From contig NZ_PVEN01000023.1 of the NCBI RefSeq assembly GCF_002973525.1, positions 25,481-89,480 on the forward strand: 64,000 nucleotides of DNA, given 5' to 3'. Positions 54,164-62,810 of the stretch are shown in pieces. Each line of letters starts with the position of its first letter. The first letter of the stretch is position 1. The translations under genes and the position numbers were made by a program. The DNA is from Paraburkholderia sp. BL21I4N1. Its GTDB lineage: Bacteria > Pseudomonadota > Gammaproteobacteria > Burkholderiales > Burkholderiaceae. Below the pieces are notes generated by a model. It worked only from the letters and a program-made list of their open reading frames with translations, was not told the origin of the DNA and searched no databases.

Positions 54164-55234
54164 TTACCCGACCGCACTCTGCCACTCCTCGACCAGTGTG
54201 CGTACCAGTTCGCCGGCGGGCAGTTCACGAGCCAGTGGTGCCCCCTGTCCCGCCCATTGTGCAGCGAACTCATGATTGCCGAGTTTGGCGGCGGCGGCAT
54301 GGAGCCGTTTCGCTGCATCGTAGGCGACTGGATAGTCGGCGGGTATGGGGCTGCCGATAGCACTGCCGTGGGTGATCAGGCGATTGACCATGCCACGCGC
54401 TGGGCGCCCTGATAGGGCCGTCGTAAGTCGAGTCGTCTTTGCTCGCTCATGCTTCAGATTTGTCCGATAACTTTCGTTCGCCGCGGATTCCGGGCAAAGA
54501 ATGAATGCCGTTCCGAGTTGTACTGCTGCCGCTCCGAGATCCAGTGCGGCCTGGATGCTTCGACCGTCCATGATTCCCCCAGCGGCAATTACCGGCAGCT
54601 TTGTCTGGCGGACCAGGATGCGTACGAGCACTGCTGTGCTGAGGCCCTCATCGACAGCGTCGGGATCAAACATCCCCCGGTGACCTCCGGCTTCGATTCC
54701 CTGGGCTACGATGGCGTCGATGCCAGCTTGCTCAACCAAAGTGGCTTCTGCTTCGTTGGTCACGCTCGCGATCGTAACGATGCCTGCCTTGCGCAGGGCG
54801 TCGATGCAATCGGGCGGGGGAAGTCCAAAGTGGAAGCTGACGACGGCGGGTCGTTGTTCGAGCAACATATTGAACGTTTCTTCATCGCCAACGAATGTCT
54901 TGTAGATCTCGTCAAGGGACGCCGGCACATCGATCCCGCTTTCCGCAAATAGAGGCGCGAGATGCTGTAGCCAGGCCGATTCGCGCGCCACATCTCGCTG
55001 GGCAGCCCCGTGGCAAAAGACGTTCACGTTGAATGGCAGGTTCGTCAGTGCCCGCGTCTCTTCTATCATCTTGCGCGCTTGTGCAGTCGTGCTCGCGCCC
55101 AGGCCGAGTGAGCCTAGGCATCCGGCATTGGACACTGCCGCCGCTAGTCGAGGGGTGGCCACGCCGGCCATGGGTGCCTGAATGATTGGGTACTGAACGC
55201 CGAGTCGAGCGGTGAAGTCGCTGGACAAACTCAT
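54164..55234 (-). CDS. Nitronate monooxygenase (class I, propionate-3-nitronate type candidate)
   Basis: A 356-residue FMN TIM barrel. The class I hallmarks are present: PIIQAPMAGVATPRLAAAVS, catalytic His H135 in VVSFHFGLPP, QGIEAGGHRG and AAGGIMDGRSIQAALDLGAA. Class I enzymes oxidise propionate-3-nitronate, the toxic anion of 3-nitropropionate, to malonate semialdehyde with release of nitrite/nitrate. ATG 55234 follows AAAGGAGATA. It diverges from a LysR regulator gene with a 92-bp gap. The 48533 protein is a more distant relative lacking this His. Confidence 0.9.
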   Translation of the reverse strand: MSLSSDFTARLGVQYPIIQAPMAGVATPRLAAAVSNAGCLGSLGLGASTTAQARKMIEETRALTNLPFNVNVFCHGAAQRDVARESAWLQHLAPLFAESGIDVPASLDEIYKTFVGDEETFNMLLEQRPAVVSFHFGLPPPDCIDALRKAGIVTIASVTNEAEATLVEQAGIDAIVAQGIEAGGHRGMFDPDAVDEGLSTAVLVRILVRQTKLPVIAAGGIMDGRSIQAALDLGAAAVQLGTAFILCPESAANESYRTNLKHERAKTTRLTTALSGRPARGMVNRLITHGSAIGSPIPADYPVAYDAAKRLHAAAAKLGNHEFAAQWAGQGAPLARELPAGELVRTLVEEWQSAVG

Positions 55235-55306
55235 GAAATATCTCCTTTCAAGAATACATGCGCGGAGTCTGATTGAATCCCGAAAATAGAATATAATCCT
55301 TAAATA

Positions 55307-55323
55307 ATTCCTCAATAGAGAAT
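55307..55323. promoter_or_regulatory. Dyad at the LysR (55327) start
   Basis: ATTC-CTCAATAGA-GAAT, with a CTC-AATA-GAG centre, touches the start of the LysR gene within the divergent promoter. Its position and symmetry suit an autoregulatory LysR half-operator. Confidence 0.35.
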
Positions 55324-55326
55324 AGC

Positions 55327-56196
55327 ATGGATTTGGAGTCGCTCAAGATATTCTGTGTCGTGGCAGCGGAGCTGAGCATCACGCGCGCCGCCGCACGTCT
55401 AGGGCGTGTTCAGTCCAACGTAACGACGCGCATTCAGCAGTTGGAAGCAGACGTAGGGGTCGAATTGTTCGTTCGGACCGGAAAACGCATGAGCCTGTCT
55501 ACGGCGGGCGAATGCTTCCTCGGCTATGCGCAGCGGCTTCTGGCGCTGGAGGAAGAGGCGCGTCACGTGGTGACGGGCGGACTGGACGGAGGGGCATTGC
55601 GCATTGGATGCATGGAAAGTACTGCTGCCAGTCGCCTCCCCGTCCTTTTGGCGGGCTATCACACACGCTTTCCGGCGACCCGCCTGGAAGTAACGACCGG
55701 GCCTTCGCGGCAGTTGCTCGAGCAGGTCCGCACCGGCCGCCTCGATTGTGCCTTTCTCGCTCTGCCCCCCGGTATCGGCGATGACGTCACACTGGAGGAT
55801 ATGGGGCTATTGACCAAAAGCGTGTGGCGGGAAGAATTGCTGTTGCTGTTGCCTCCCGGCGAATCGTCGGTGCGTCGGGCGGCCGATGTCCGGGCGCGAT
55901 CGCTGGCAGCATTTTCGCAGGGCTGCACGTATCGCGCTATCGCGGAAGAGCGGTTGGGCATAGCCGACACGACCGACTGGAACGTACAGGAGATGGGCTC
56001 GTACCACGCAATGATTGCATGCGTGTCCGCCGGTGCGTGCGTTGCGTTGCTACCCAAAAGTGTCCTTGAGCTGGCCAAAGCGCCGCAGTCTCTTAAGACG
56101 TTGCATGCGGGCTACGCGGAAACCTGCCTGATCTGGCGCAACGACTACGATGTGCCAGCATTCCAGAATCTTGCCGGGCAGCTCCGAAGAATCTGA
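55327..56196 (+). CDS. LysR-family transcriptional regulator
   Basis: A 289-residue regulator with the HTH at about 1-60 (MDLESLKIFCVVAAELSITR, then RVQSNVTTRIQQLEADVGV) and an effector domain from about 88 (LRIGCMESTAASRLPVLLAG). It is divergent from the class I nitronate monooxygenase gene and its probable regulator, perhaps sensing the nitro compound or its nitronate (inference). It ends 142 bp from the Tn3-family transposase gene. Confidence 0.9.
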   Translation: MDLESLKIFCVVAAELSITRAAARLGRVQSNVTTRIQQLEADVGVELFVRTGKRMSLSTAGECFLGYAQRLLALEEEARHVVTGGLDGGALRIGCMESTAASRLPVLLAGYHTRFPATRLEVTTGPSRQLLEQVRTGRLDCAFLALPPGIGDDVTLEDMGLLTKSVWREELLLLLPPGESSVRRAADVRARSLAAFSQGCTYRAIAEERLGIADTTDWNVQEMGSYHAMIACVSAGACVALLPKSVLELAKAPQSLKTLHAGYAETCLIWRNDYDVPAFQNLAGQLRRI

Positions 56197-56338
56197 AGAT
56201 TGACTGAAACAACGTCATGGCGCGACACGCGTTGACATCGTTTGAGATGGACGCTGACACACACGTCGTGCACAACGATATGAATGGATGCAGATAGAGG
56301 CTTGACCGGGATTCGTTAAAAATCCGCCACATCTCAGC

Positions 56339-59320
56339 CTAAGCGGCTGATTTGAATGCGAAATCGATGGTCGAATCTAGCGGTGGAACGGGGCGCTGGA
56401 GATCCAGTAGATAGTCCCCGAACCGGTTGATGTGTTCCCGCCGGTACGGCGACAGCACCTTGAGCACCTCGGCGTCGACCGGATGCCCCTTCTCCTGCAG
56501 TTCCTTTAGCTTGCGCGACATCCACTGCACGTTGTACAGGATCACCATGTTCGCGACGAGGTGGTTGTACTTGATTACCTTGCGCTGCTCGTGCCGGACG
56601 TTTTCGGCGATGACGCCTTCACCGCCGAACATCAGCCACTGCGCGAAGTCGTTGAACTGCTCGCTCTTGTTGGTCGCAGCGTGAATCGTGCGACGCAACT
56701 CCGGGTCATCCAGATACTTCAGCAGGAACGGCGTCCGGATCACGCGCCCCAGTTCCCGAAACGCGAAGTAGAGCTTGTTCTTTGTGCTTTCAGAGCCAAG
56801 CCGGCGCAGAATCGTCGACGGCGTCATCCTGCCTGCCTTGATCGACACCGCGACGCGCATCATGTCGAGATAGTGCCGTTCGATCATTGCCCAGTCAATT
56901 GACTGGCGGCACAAGCTGTCGATGTGCTTGTACTTGCGACGCCGGTCCGCCTTGTACAGCACGAGGTCCTTGATGTTGCGTATTCGCGGCATCAGGTTGA
57001 TGCCCACCACGTACGACAAACCGAAGACCGGACCGCTTTGCGCCTGCGTATCGCCATGGATCGTGTCGGGCTTGACGTCGGCGCCGTTCAGAATCAGTCC
57101 ATCGGGAATGTAGACGGCTTCGTGGACGCCACACGGGATGAAGTGACTGAACAGCGCGATGTACATGTCGGACACGTGATAGTAGCCGATCCCGCCGTAT
57201 CCCCCATAGCGAACGTGATACTCGGACAGCAGGTTCTGCTCGTACAGGCTCCACTTGGTGCCGTCGGCCGACGCGCGCTTGCCGCTGCCCCAGTATTTCG
57301 GCAGCGCGAACTGGTTGTACGCGTTGATCACCTTCACATTCGCCTTGTCGAGCCGCTCCTCCGTGATGTGTTTCAGGTTCAGCCAGGCGACCTGTTTGCG
57401 GCTGAGCCCTTTCACCGAGCGCGCTGTTTGGCTGGGACCCAGGTTGCAGCCGTAGCAGAACAGCGTCGTGATGAAACGCTTGCGTGGATCGTCGATCTTC
57501 GCGTCGAACCCGGACAGCGGTCCAAACAGTTTATGCAGGTCCAGCCACTGCTCGGTTTCGGTGAGTAGATCCAGGATGCTGATCTGCGGCATCGACGCCG
57601 TGATGGCCTGGTCGATCAGCGTGCGGTTCGGCGGCTCGGGCTCCTTGCCCGGCTTGTGAATGACGAGTTCCTGATCGACGAACTCGATGCTGTCGTTTGT
57701 CGGGAAATTCGCATCGGTCTCGTCGAGCGCCGCGTTAAGCTTGTCTCGCAGATCCTTCGCGAAGGTCTTGCCGTCCGTGGGCAATCCCACGATCTCGCAG
57801 TAGCGCGGCAGCTCACACCGGAATTCCTCATCAGAGACCTGATGCACCCGATAATCGTCGAAGCGATCACTACCCTCGACGTAAAGATCGCCGGCATTTA
57901 GCTCCCGCATGATCTGGCTGAAGACCCCCAGCTCGAAGAACCGGCGGTGCAGCATCCGGCTATCCCGGCCGTGCGGGAACACCGCGCGCTCCCATTTTTC
58001 CGGAAGCCAGTCCTGCGGGAGGTTCGCGAGGTCGTTCTCCGTCAGCAGCAGGTATTCGCGGTGCGCGTTCCGAAAGCCTTGTAGCCACGCGAGTGCGACC
58101 AATACCGCACGGTCCTGCGAACTCGATCGCAGCGGCAGCCCGTCCAGGCACTGGAACAGCAGCGCGCGCTGATTGCGGTACGGCACAAGCATGAACGGCA
58201 GGTCGAACTGTCCGGCATAGGCGATGTGCTCGTTACACTGCGCGAGCGCCTCGGTCGGGTCGCCGAGCGTCTCACGGATTTTCGGCAGCCGTTGGCGTTC
58301 CGATACCTCCTCATCCTGAAGAATCTGCAGGACGTCCCGAAACTGGCCGACCAGTCCCTCCAGTACGTCGGTGTGTTCGAGCTGATATTTTTGCAGCCGG
58401 ACCTTCGCGTAGGACTCCAACTTGCGCACCACCTTGATGAAGATCTCGGCAATATCATCAAGCGCCTTCTGCAACTGCGCCTGGATGAACAGGACAGCGA
58501 GCGCATGACGCTTCGCGGTCTTGAGTGCGCGCAGTTCCGCGACGTCGAGCGCCCGCGCTTCGGTGACCAGTTGGGCCCGCTTGCTGACAGACAGGATCGC
58601 GGGCGGCGCCGGCAAGCCTTCCGCCAGTTTTCTGATCCCGTTGATATGTTTGAGGAAGCTGGCAATCGCCCGCGCGGCTGGTCGCTTCGGCTCCTGTTTC
58701 AGATCGTCCCAACCAGACTTGCCGGCCTTGACGACGAGAAGCGTGTCGATCCGTTCGATGAGTGTTGCATCGAGTGCGCCGACGATGGCCCCATAGATCG
58801 CTTCGTTGAAATCGTTGCGCGCCTGCGTGGCGATGCGCTGCAGCGTCGCCAGCGGCGGCAGCTCATACCGGCGTCGGACCAATTCCTCAATCAGCACGTT
58901 GACGAGATCGGGAAGTTCGATCTTTGTCCGAACCTCCGCCGACGCGAGTTCAGTAAGCCACGCTGTCTCGCTCGCATCGAACGCCCGGATGTCGAGCCAG
59001 CTGCGCAGCAGCTTCTGGTGACGGATGCGGGTGCCGGACACGTCGTACCGCGCGATCGCCGCTCGGGACAGCGCGCGGGCCCGCATCGCACTCCGGATGT
59101 GATCGATAATGACGGGCGGCACATCCACGAGCATCGGAAAGTAACCGAGACGCTGCAGCAGCTTCAACTGCACCATGATCAGGACCGCGCTGGCTTCCTG
59201 CCGGGATTGCCGGCGCACGAAGCGGATTTCCGCGGCGCTCGGAGTGAATGCCACTTTCAGCTCCGCCGTGCCCGGCTCAGCAGGCAGCACCGGATAAATG
59301 GTCTCGTGGACGGTGCTCAT
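56339..59320 (-). CDS. tnpA: Tn3-family transposase
   Basis: A 993-residue replicative transposase. The N-terminal DNA-binding DUF4158-type region (about 20-180, VRRQSRQEASAVLIMVQLKL) is followed by the DDE domain (about 590-980): first Asp in RASADGTKWS, second Asp in PDTIHGDTQAQSGP, and Glu in the C-terminal GGEGVIAENVRHEQRKVIKY. The length is full and the frame intact, so it may be active. ATG 59320 overlaps the stop of the upstream tyrosine recombinase gene (ATGA), so the two are co-translated. Terminal 38-bp inverted repeats could not be paired with confidence. Confidence 0.95.
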   Translation of the reverse strand: MSTVHETIYPVLPAEPGTAELKVAFTPSAAEIRFVRRQSRQEASAVLIMVQLKLLQRLGYFPMLVDVPPVIIDHIRSAMRARALSRAAIARYDVSGTRIRHQKLLRSWLDIRAFDASETAWLTELASAEVRTKIELPDLVNVLIEELVRRRYELPPLATLQRIATQARNDFNEAIYGAIVGALDATLIERIDTLLVVKAGKSGWDDLKQEPKRPAARAIASFLKHINGIRKLAEGLPAPPAILSVSKRAQLVTEARALDVAELRALKTAKRHALAVLFIQAQLQKALDDIAEIFIKVVRKLESYAKVRLQKYQLEHTDVLEGLVGQFRDVLQILQDEEVSERQRLPKIRETLGDPTEALAQCNEHIAYAGQFDLPFMLVPYRNQRALLFQCLDGLPLRSSSQDRAVLVALAWLQGFRNAHREYLLLTENDLANLPQDWLPEKWERAVFPHGRDSRMLHRRFFELGVFSQIMRELNAGDLYVEGSDRFDDYRVHQVSDEEFRCELPRYCEIVGLPTDGKTFAKDLRDKLNAALDETDANFPTNDSIEFVDQELVIHKPGKEPEPPNRTLIDQAITASMPQISILDLLTETEQWLDLHKLFGPLSGFDAKIDDPRKRFITTLFCYGCNLGPSQTARSVKGLSRKQVAWLNLKHITEERLDKANVKVINAYNQFALPKYWGSGKRASADGTKWSLYEQNLLSEYHVRYGGYGGIGYYHVSDMYIALFSHFIPCGVHEAVYIPDGLILNGADVKPDTIHGDTQAQSGPVFGLSYVVGINLMPRIRNIKDLVLYKADRRRKYKHIDSLCRQSIDWAMIERHYLDMMRVAVSIKAGRMTPSTILRRLGSESTKNKLYFAFRELGRVIRTPFLLKYLDDPELRRTIHAATNKSEQFNDFAQWLMFGGEGVIAENVRHEQRKVIKYNHLVANMVILYNVQWMSRKLKELQEKGHPVDAEVLKVLSPYRREHINRFGDYLLDLQRPVPPLDSTIDFAFKSAA

Positions 59321-60999
59321 ACCGGCGGCCGCCGCGTAAAAATTCGCTCGATCTGCCGGGTACGCTGGACTTCGTCGTCGTCCAGGTAGATCGAGGTGGT
59401 CGTGATCGACGCGTGACGCAGGTTGTCGCGTACGGTCGTTAGCGTTGCACCGTTGGCCAGCGCCAATGTCGCGTGCGTATGCCGCAACCAGTGTGGCGTC
59501 GCGCGCTGCAGCTTGTCGGCGAGTGCCGGGTGGTCAGCCTGGATGGCGTCGGCGGCGGTCCGGAAAAACCGGCGCAGCACCTCCCGCAGGCGCGGCGTGG
59601 TGATGCCGCCGGATTCGTCGAGGTGGCCGAGCAGCGGCATATCCGGTGACCAGCGTGCGGGGCTCACGGGCAGATCGCGCTGCATCAGGTACTGGTCCAA
59701 CGCAAATCGCGCGAGCGGCGGCAGTACCACTTTGCCAGCCTTCGCGCCCTTGCCAGTGAGGTGAAGCCACCGCTCGCCGTGCGCGCCGGTTACGATGCCG
59801 CCAAGTGTGACGCTGACCAGCTCACCCGCGCGCAGACCGGTCGCGTAACCGAAATCGAGCAGAAAGCGCAGACGCTGCGCGGCGGGAACAGCCCAGCCAT
59901 GCGACCATTCGAGGCCATCGGCAATCGTCCGGATTAGCTCCCATTCGCTGGCCGTGAAGGCCCGCGAGATGTCCAGTTCGCCATTGCGCTGCGCGCCACG
60001 TACCCTGAGGCCGGCGAACGGATTCGCGAGCACGTAACGCTGTTCGATCAGCCAACGAAACATTGCGCTCAGAACCGACAGCGCATAGGCGATGGAATCC
60101 GGAGACAGCGTACCCGTGAACGGCCGCCACTCGGACGACGATCGCGGCCGTGCCGGTGCGATCCACCGGGCACGGGGTGCAGGACGACGCAGGAACGCGC
60201 GATAAGCGGTCGCATCCTCGCTCGTGAGCGAGGACAGCGCCTTGCCGCGCTCGACAATCGCCCACAGCAACAGCCGCTCCGCTTCCCGGCGATAAGCGCG
60301 CTGCGTTTCAGCGGCCTCGTGCCGTTCGAGCCAGGCGCTGATCGCCTGATGGTCGTTATCGGCCTCGAGCACGCACATAGGCTTCGGCGCGCGGAAGGCG
60401 CCGCGCGAACCGTCGACGTCATGAGGCAGGCGGATGCTTTCCCATGGCACCACGGGTGGTTCCGGCGTCGCCACAACGATCAGCGCGCGGGCGCGTTCGG
60501 TGAGCGCCGGGTGGGCGGCAAAGAAGGCTTCAATATGGCGTGCGCTGCGCATGCCGAGTCCGGGAATCGTGCGCCACCAGCGCTGGCGACGAGGGATGCG
60601 GACGGTCAGATCGGCTAGCGTCCGGATGCCATGCTGATGCAGCACGGGGACGACGCGAGACGGCAGCCAGGCTCCGATGGGATCGCTTACCCACGGTTGC
60701 GGGACCGCAAGCGTCGGCAGGATGTCCAGCGCCCGGGTTGCGGCCTTGCGGTGACGCGTCCGTTCGCCGGCTGCGCACTGGAATGGCTGGGCCAGATCGT
60801 CGCGATGACGGCTTAGGGCAAAAGCGACGAGTTGCCGGCGAATGCGGCCGATCATGCCGCGCGCCGACTGTTCACCTTCGAGCGCCTGCGGGCAATAGCG
60901 CTCGACCGCCTCGCGCGAGCCAACACCCGCGTACCACGCGCGCAGCGCGGACATGGACGCGCTGCCGGGAAAGGATGGTGGCGACGGAACGTTCGGCAT
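59317..60999 (-). CDS. Tyrosine recombinase (TnpI-like integrase/resolvase) of the Tn3-type element
   Basis: A 560-residue site-specific recombinase, about twice the length of classical TnpI. The catalytic residues are complete: R390 (ATGLRAGEL), K417/K420 (TGKGAKAG), H503/R506 (PHWLRHTHATL), H529 (LRHASITTT) and nucleophile Y538 (SIYLD). A SAM-like core-binding domain lies at about 215-330. The extra N-terminal 200 residues contain a helix-hairpin-helix-like stretch (RTIPGLGMRSARHIEAFF) and arginine-rich parts that may bind accessory sites. It is coupled to tnpA and preceded by a 9-6-9 inverted-repeat site. Its likely job is resolving cointegrates. Confidence 0.92.
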   Translation of the reverse strand: MPNVPSPPSFPGSASMSALRAWYAGVGSREAVERYCPQALEGEQSARGMIGRIRRQLVAFALSRHRDDLAQPFQCAAGERTRHRKAATRALDILPTLAVPQPWVSDPIGAWLPSRVVPVLHQHGIRTLADLTVRIPRRQRWWRTIPGLGMRSARHIEAFFAAHPALTERARALIVVATPEPPVVPWESIRLPHDVDGSRGAFRAPKPMCVLEADNDHQAISAWLERHEAAETQRAYRREAERLLLWAIVERGKALSSLTSEDATAYRAFLRRPAPRARWIAPARPRSSSEWRPFTGTLSPDSIAYALSVLSAMFRWLIEQRYVLANPFAGLRVRGAQRNGELDISRAFTASEWELIRTIADGLEWSHGWAVPAAQRLRFLLDFGYATGLRAGELVSVTLGGIVTGAHGERWLHLTGKGAKAGKVVLPPLARFALDQYLMQRDLPVSPARWSPDMPLLGHLDESGGITTPRLREVLRRFFRTAADAIQADHPALADKLQRATPHWLRHTHATLALANGATLTTVRDNLRHASITTTSIYLDDDEVQRTRQIERIFTRRPPV

Positions 61000-61090
61000 C
61001 CGGAGATTATAGGCAACGGGATGGCAGCGGAGCTGCCGCTCAGGTGTGGCGCGTTTCCCGAAACGAGAGTTTCACCGAAAAATGCAGCCC

Positions 61091-61114
61091 TATCGATAAT
61101 AAGGGTTATCGATA
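61091..61114. repeat. Candidate tyrosine-recombinase core site (9-6-9 inverted repeat)
   Basis: TATCGATAA (61091-61099) and TTATCGATA (61106-61114) are perfect inverted 9-mers around the 6-bp centre TAAGGG. This is the arm-overlap-arm geometry of tyrosine recombinase crossover sites. It lies 92 bp upstream of the recombinase gene. A smaller dyad CGTTTC-CC-GAAACG (61052-61065) and a further CGTTTC (61122-61127) flank it and may be accessory binding sites. Confidence 0.7.
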
Positions 61115-61137
61115 TACCGCCCGTTTCTCGCACGTTC

Positions 61138-61151
61138 GCCGCCGGCGGCGA
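61138..61151 (-). terminator. GC-rich palindrome after the ABC ATPase gene
   Basis: CGCCGCCGGCGGCG is a self-complementary 14-mer about 35 bp beyond the stop of the ABC ATPase gene at 61186. No T-run follows, so its role as a terminator is uncertain. Confidence 0.3.
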
Positions 61152-61185
61152 GACTATGATTCATCGGAGTGGTTCGTATTACCGA

Positions 61186-62022
61186 TCACATGTCAGATGT
61201 TGCCTGCAGTTTTCTCACGGTCGCGGGCTCTTTGAGGCTGCCAGAGAGAAACTGCCTGAGTCGTTCGCTGCGTGGCTTGCCCAGTACTTCCTCAGGAAGC
61301 CCCTCTTCCTCCGCGCGTCCTTGATGAAGAAACACCACATGATTCGATACATTGCGGGCAAACCCCATTTCATGCGTAACAACAATCATTGTGCGTCCTT
61401 CGTCTGCGAGCTTTTGCATTACCTTTAGAACTTCACCCACCAGCTCCGGGTCGAGCGCAGATGTTGGTTCATCAAACAGCATTACGTCAGGGTTCATCGC
61501 CAACGCGCGAGCAATCGCGACACGCTGCTGTTGGCCGCCAGAAAGATGCGAGGGATACTGCTTCTCCACGCGCGGTGCGAGACCGACTTTTTCCAGGTAT
61601 TCACGCGCGCGCTCTTCCGCCTCTCGACGTGGCAGCCCGAGCACATGTACCGGCGCTTCAATGATGTTCTCAAGAACGTTCATGTGCGCCCAGAGATTGA
61701 AATGCTGGAACACCATTGAGAGCTTCGATCGGATCCGCTGCAGCTGCTTCGGGTCCGCGACGTCGAGATAGCCGGATTTATCGGTGTTCGTCCTTACCGC
61801 TTCGCCATCGACGGAGATGCGCCCGGAGTTCGGTCGTTCGAGGAAGTTGATGCAACGAAGAAACGTACTCTTTCCCGAGCCGCTTGCCCCGATGATGCTG
61901 ATAACGTCGCCCCTTTTTGCGTTCAGGGATACGCCCTTGAGTACCTCGTGGTCTCCGAAGCGCTTGTGGATGTCGTGAACTTCTAACTTGCAAGCTTCTG
62001 TCTGAGTCGTGACCCTCAACAT
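61186..62022 (-). CDS. Amino acid ABC transporter ATP-binding protein (HisP type)
   Basis: A 278-residue ATPase closely related to the one at 10831. It has Walker A GASGSGKST with FLRCINFLERP, QHFNLWAHMNV, LSGGQQQR, Walker B VMLFDEPTSALDPE and VTHEMGFA. The start at 62022 follows AAGGG. The C-terminus is about 15 residues longer than the paralogue. It is the last gene of a permease-permease-ATPase set transcribed toward the Tn3-type element. Confidence 0.94.
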   Translation of the reverse strand: MLRVTTQTEACKLEVHDIHKRFGDHEVLKGVSLNAKRGDVISIIGASGSGKSTFLRCINFLERPNSGRISVDGEAVRTNTDKSGYLDVADPKQLQRIRSKLSMVFQHFNLWAHMNVLENIIEAPVHVLGLPRREAEERAREYLEKVGLAPRVEKQYPSHLSGGQQQRVAIARALAMNPDVMLFDEPTSALDPELVGEVLKVMQKLADEGRTMIVVTHEMGFARNVSNHVVFLHQGRAEEEGLPEEVLGKPRSERLRQFLSGSLKEPATVRKLQATSDM

Positions 62023-62107
62023 TCTTATCCCTTATCGTTAGTTTTAAAGCACCGGTGTGTCGGACACCTTGGCTGGACACCGACGTGCGAGCTTAGTGAG
62101 CACGCGG

Positions 62108-62806
62108 TCAGAGGTAGCCGAGCCAGTGACGTTCAGCACGCCGGAAGACAACGACCAGGGCGAAGGAGATGGTCATGTAAAGCAGCGCGGCAATGCCAAA
62201 CGCCTGGAACGACAGGTAGGTTGCAGAGTTGGCGTCGCGGGCGACCTTGAGGATGTCAGGCACGGTGGCCGCAAAAGCAACCGAGGTGGCATGCAGCATA
62301 AGGATCACCTCGTTGCTGTAAAGAGGCAGGGACCTTCGCAACGCGGAAGGGATGATGATGCGTCTGTACAGGGTGAACCAGTTCATTCCGTAGGCGCGTG
62401 CCGCCTCAACTTCACCGTGAGACATCGAGCGCATCGCGCCAGCGAATATCTCGGTCGTGTAGGCGCACGTATTAAGCGAAAACGCAAGAATTACGCAGTG
62501 GTAACCGCTTCGAAAGAAGGCATCGGTAAGCTCATGCGACCGAATAAAGTCGAAGCTATAAATACCCGTATAGATCAGAAGCAATTGCACGTACAACGGC
62601 GTGCCCCGGAAGACACACGTGTAGAAACGCACGGGCATGCTTATGCAGCGATTCATGGAGACACGAGCCACCGCGAGGGGCACCGCCATCAGGAAGCCGA
62701 CTACGAGAGACGCCACCAACAGCCAGAGGGTGACGGCGAGGCCGGAGACGCGCTGCCCGTCCCAATACAGGAAAGCGCGCCAGAACTGTGTAAGGATATC
62801 GATCAT
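62108..62806 (-). CDS. Amino acid ABC transporter permease (HisM type)
   Basis: A 232-residue permease with about five helices and the EAA loop EAARAYGMNWFTLYRRIIIP, followed by SALRRSLPLYSNEVILMLHA. It starts four bases after the stop of the HisQ-type gene and is clearly paralogous to the protein at 10097. Confidence 0.93.
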   Translation of the reverse strand: MIDILTQFWRAFLYWDGQRVSGLAVTLWLLVASLVVGFLMAVPLAVARVSMNRCISMPVRFYTCVFRGTPLYVQLLLIYTGIYSFDFIRSHELTDAFFRSGYHCVILAFSLNTCAYTTEIFAGAMRSMSHGEVEAARAYGMNWFTLYRRIIIPSALRRSLPLYSNEVILMLHATSVAFAATVPDILKVARDANSATYLSFQAFGIAALLYMTISFALVVVFRRAERHWLGYL

Positions 62807-62810
62807 GAGC

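Noticed and set aside
56306..56344. Left terminal inverted repeat of the Tn3-type element, with a partner near 61033-61068
   Set aside because: The inner parts share TGTGGCG and a few other bases, but only about half the positions match and no 5-bp target duplication is visible.
58226..59389. Long open frame of 387 codons opposite tnpA
   Set aside because: It lies antisense to a fully conserved transposase and has the charged, repetitive composition of a mirror frame in high-GC DNA.
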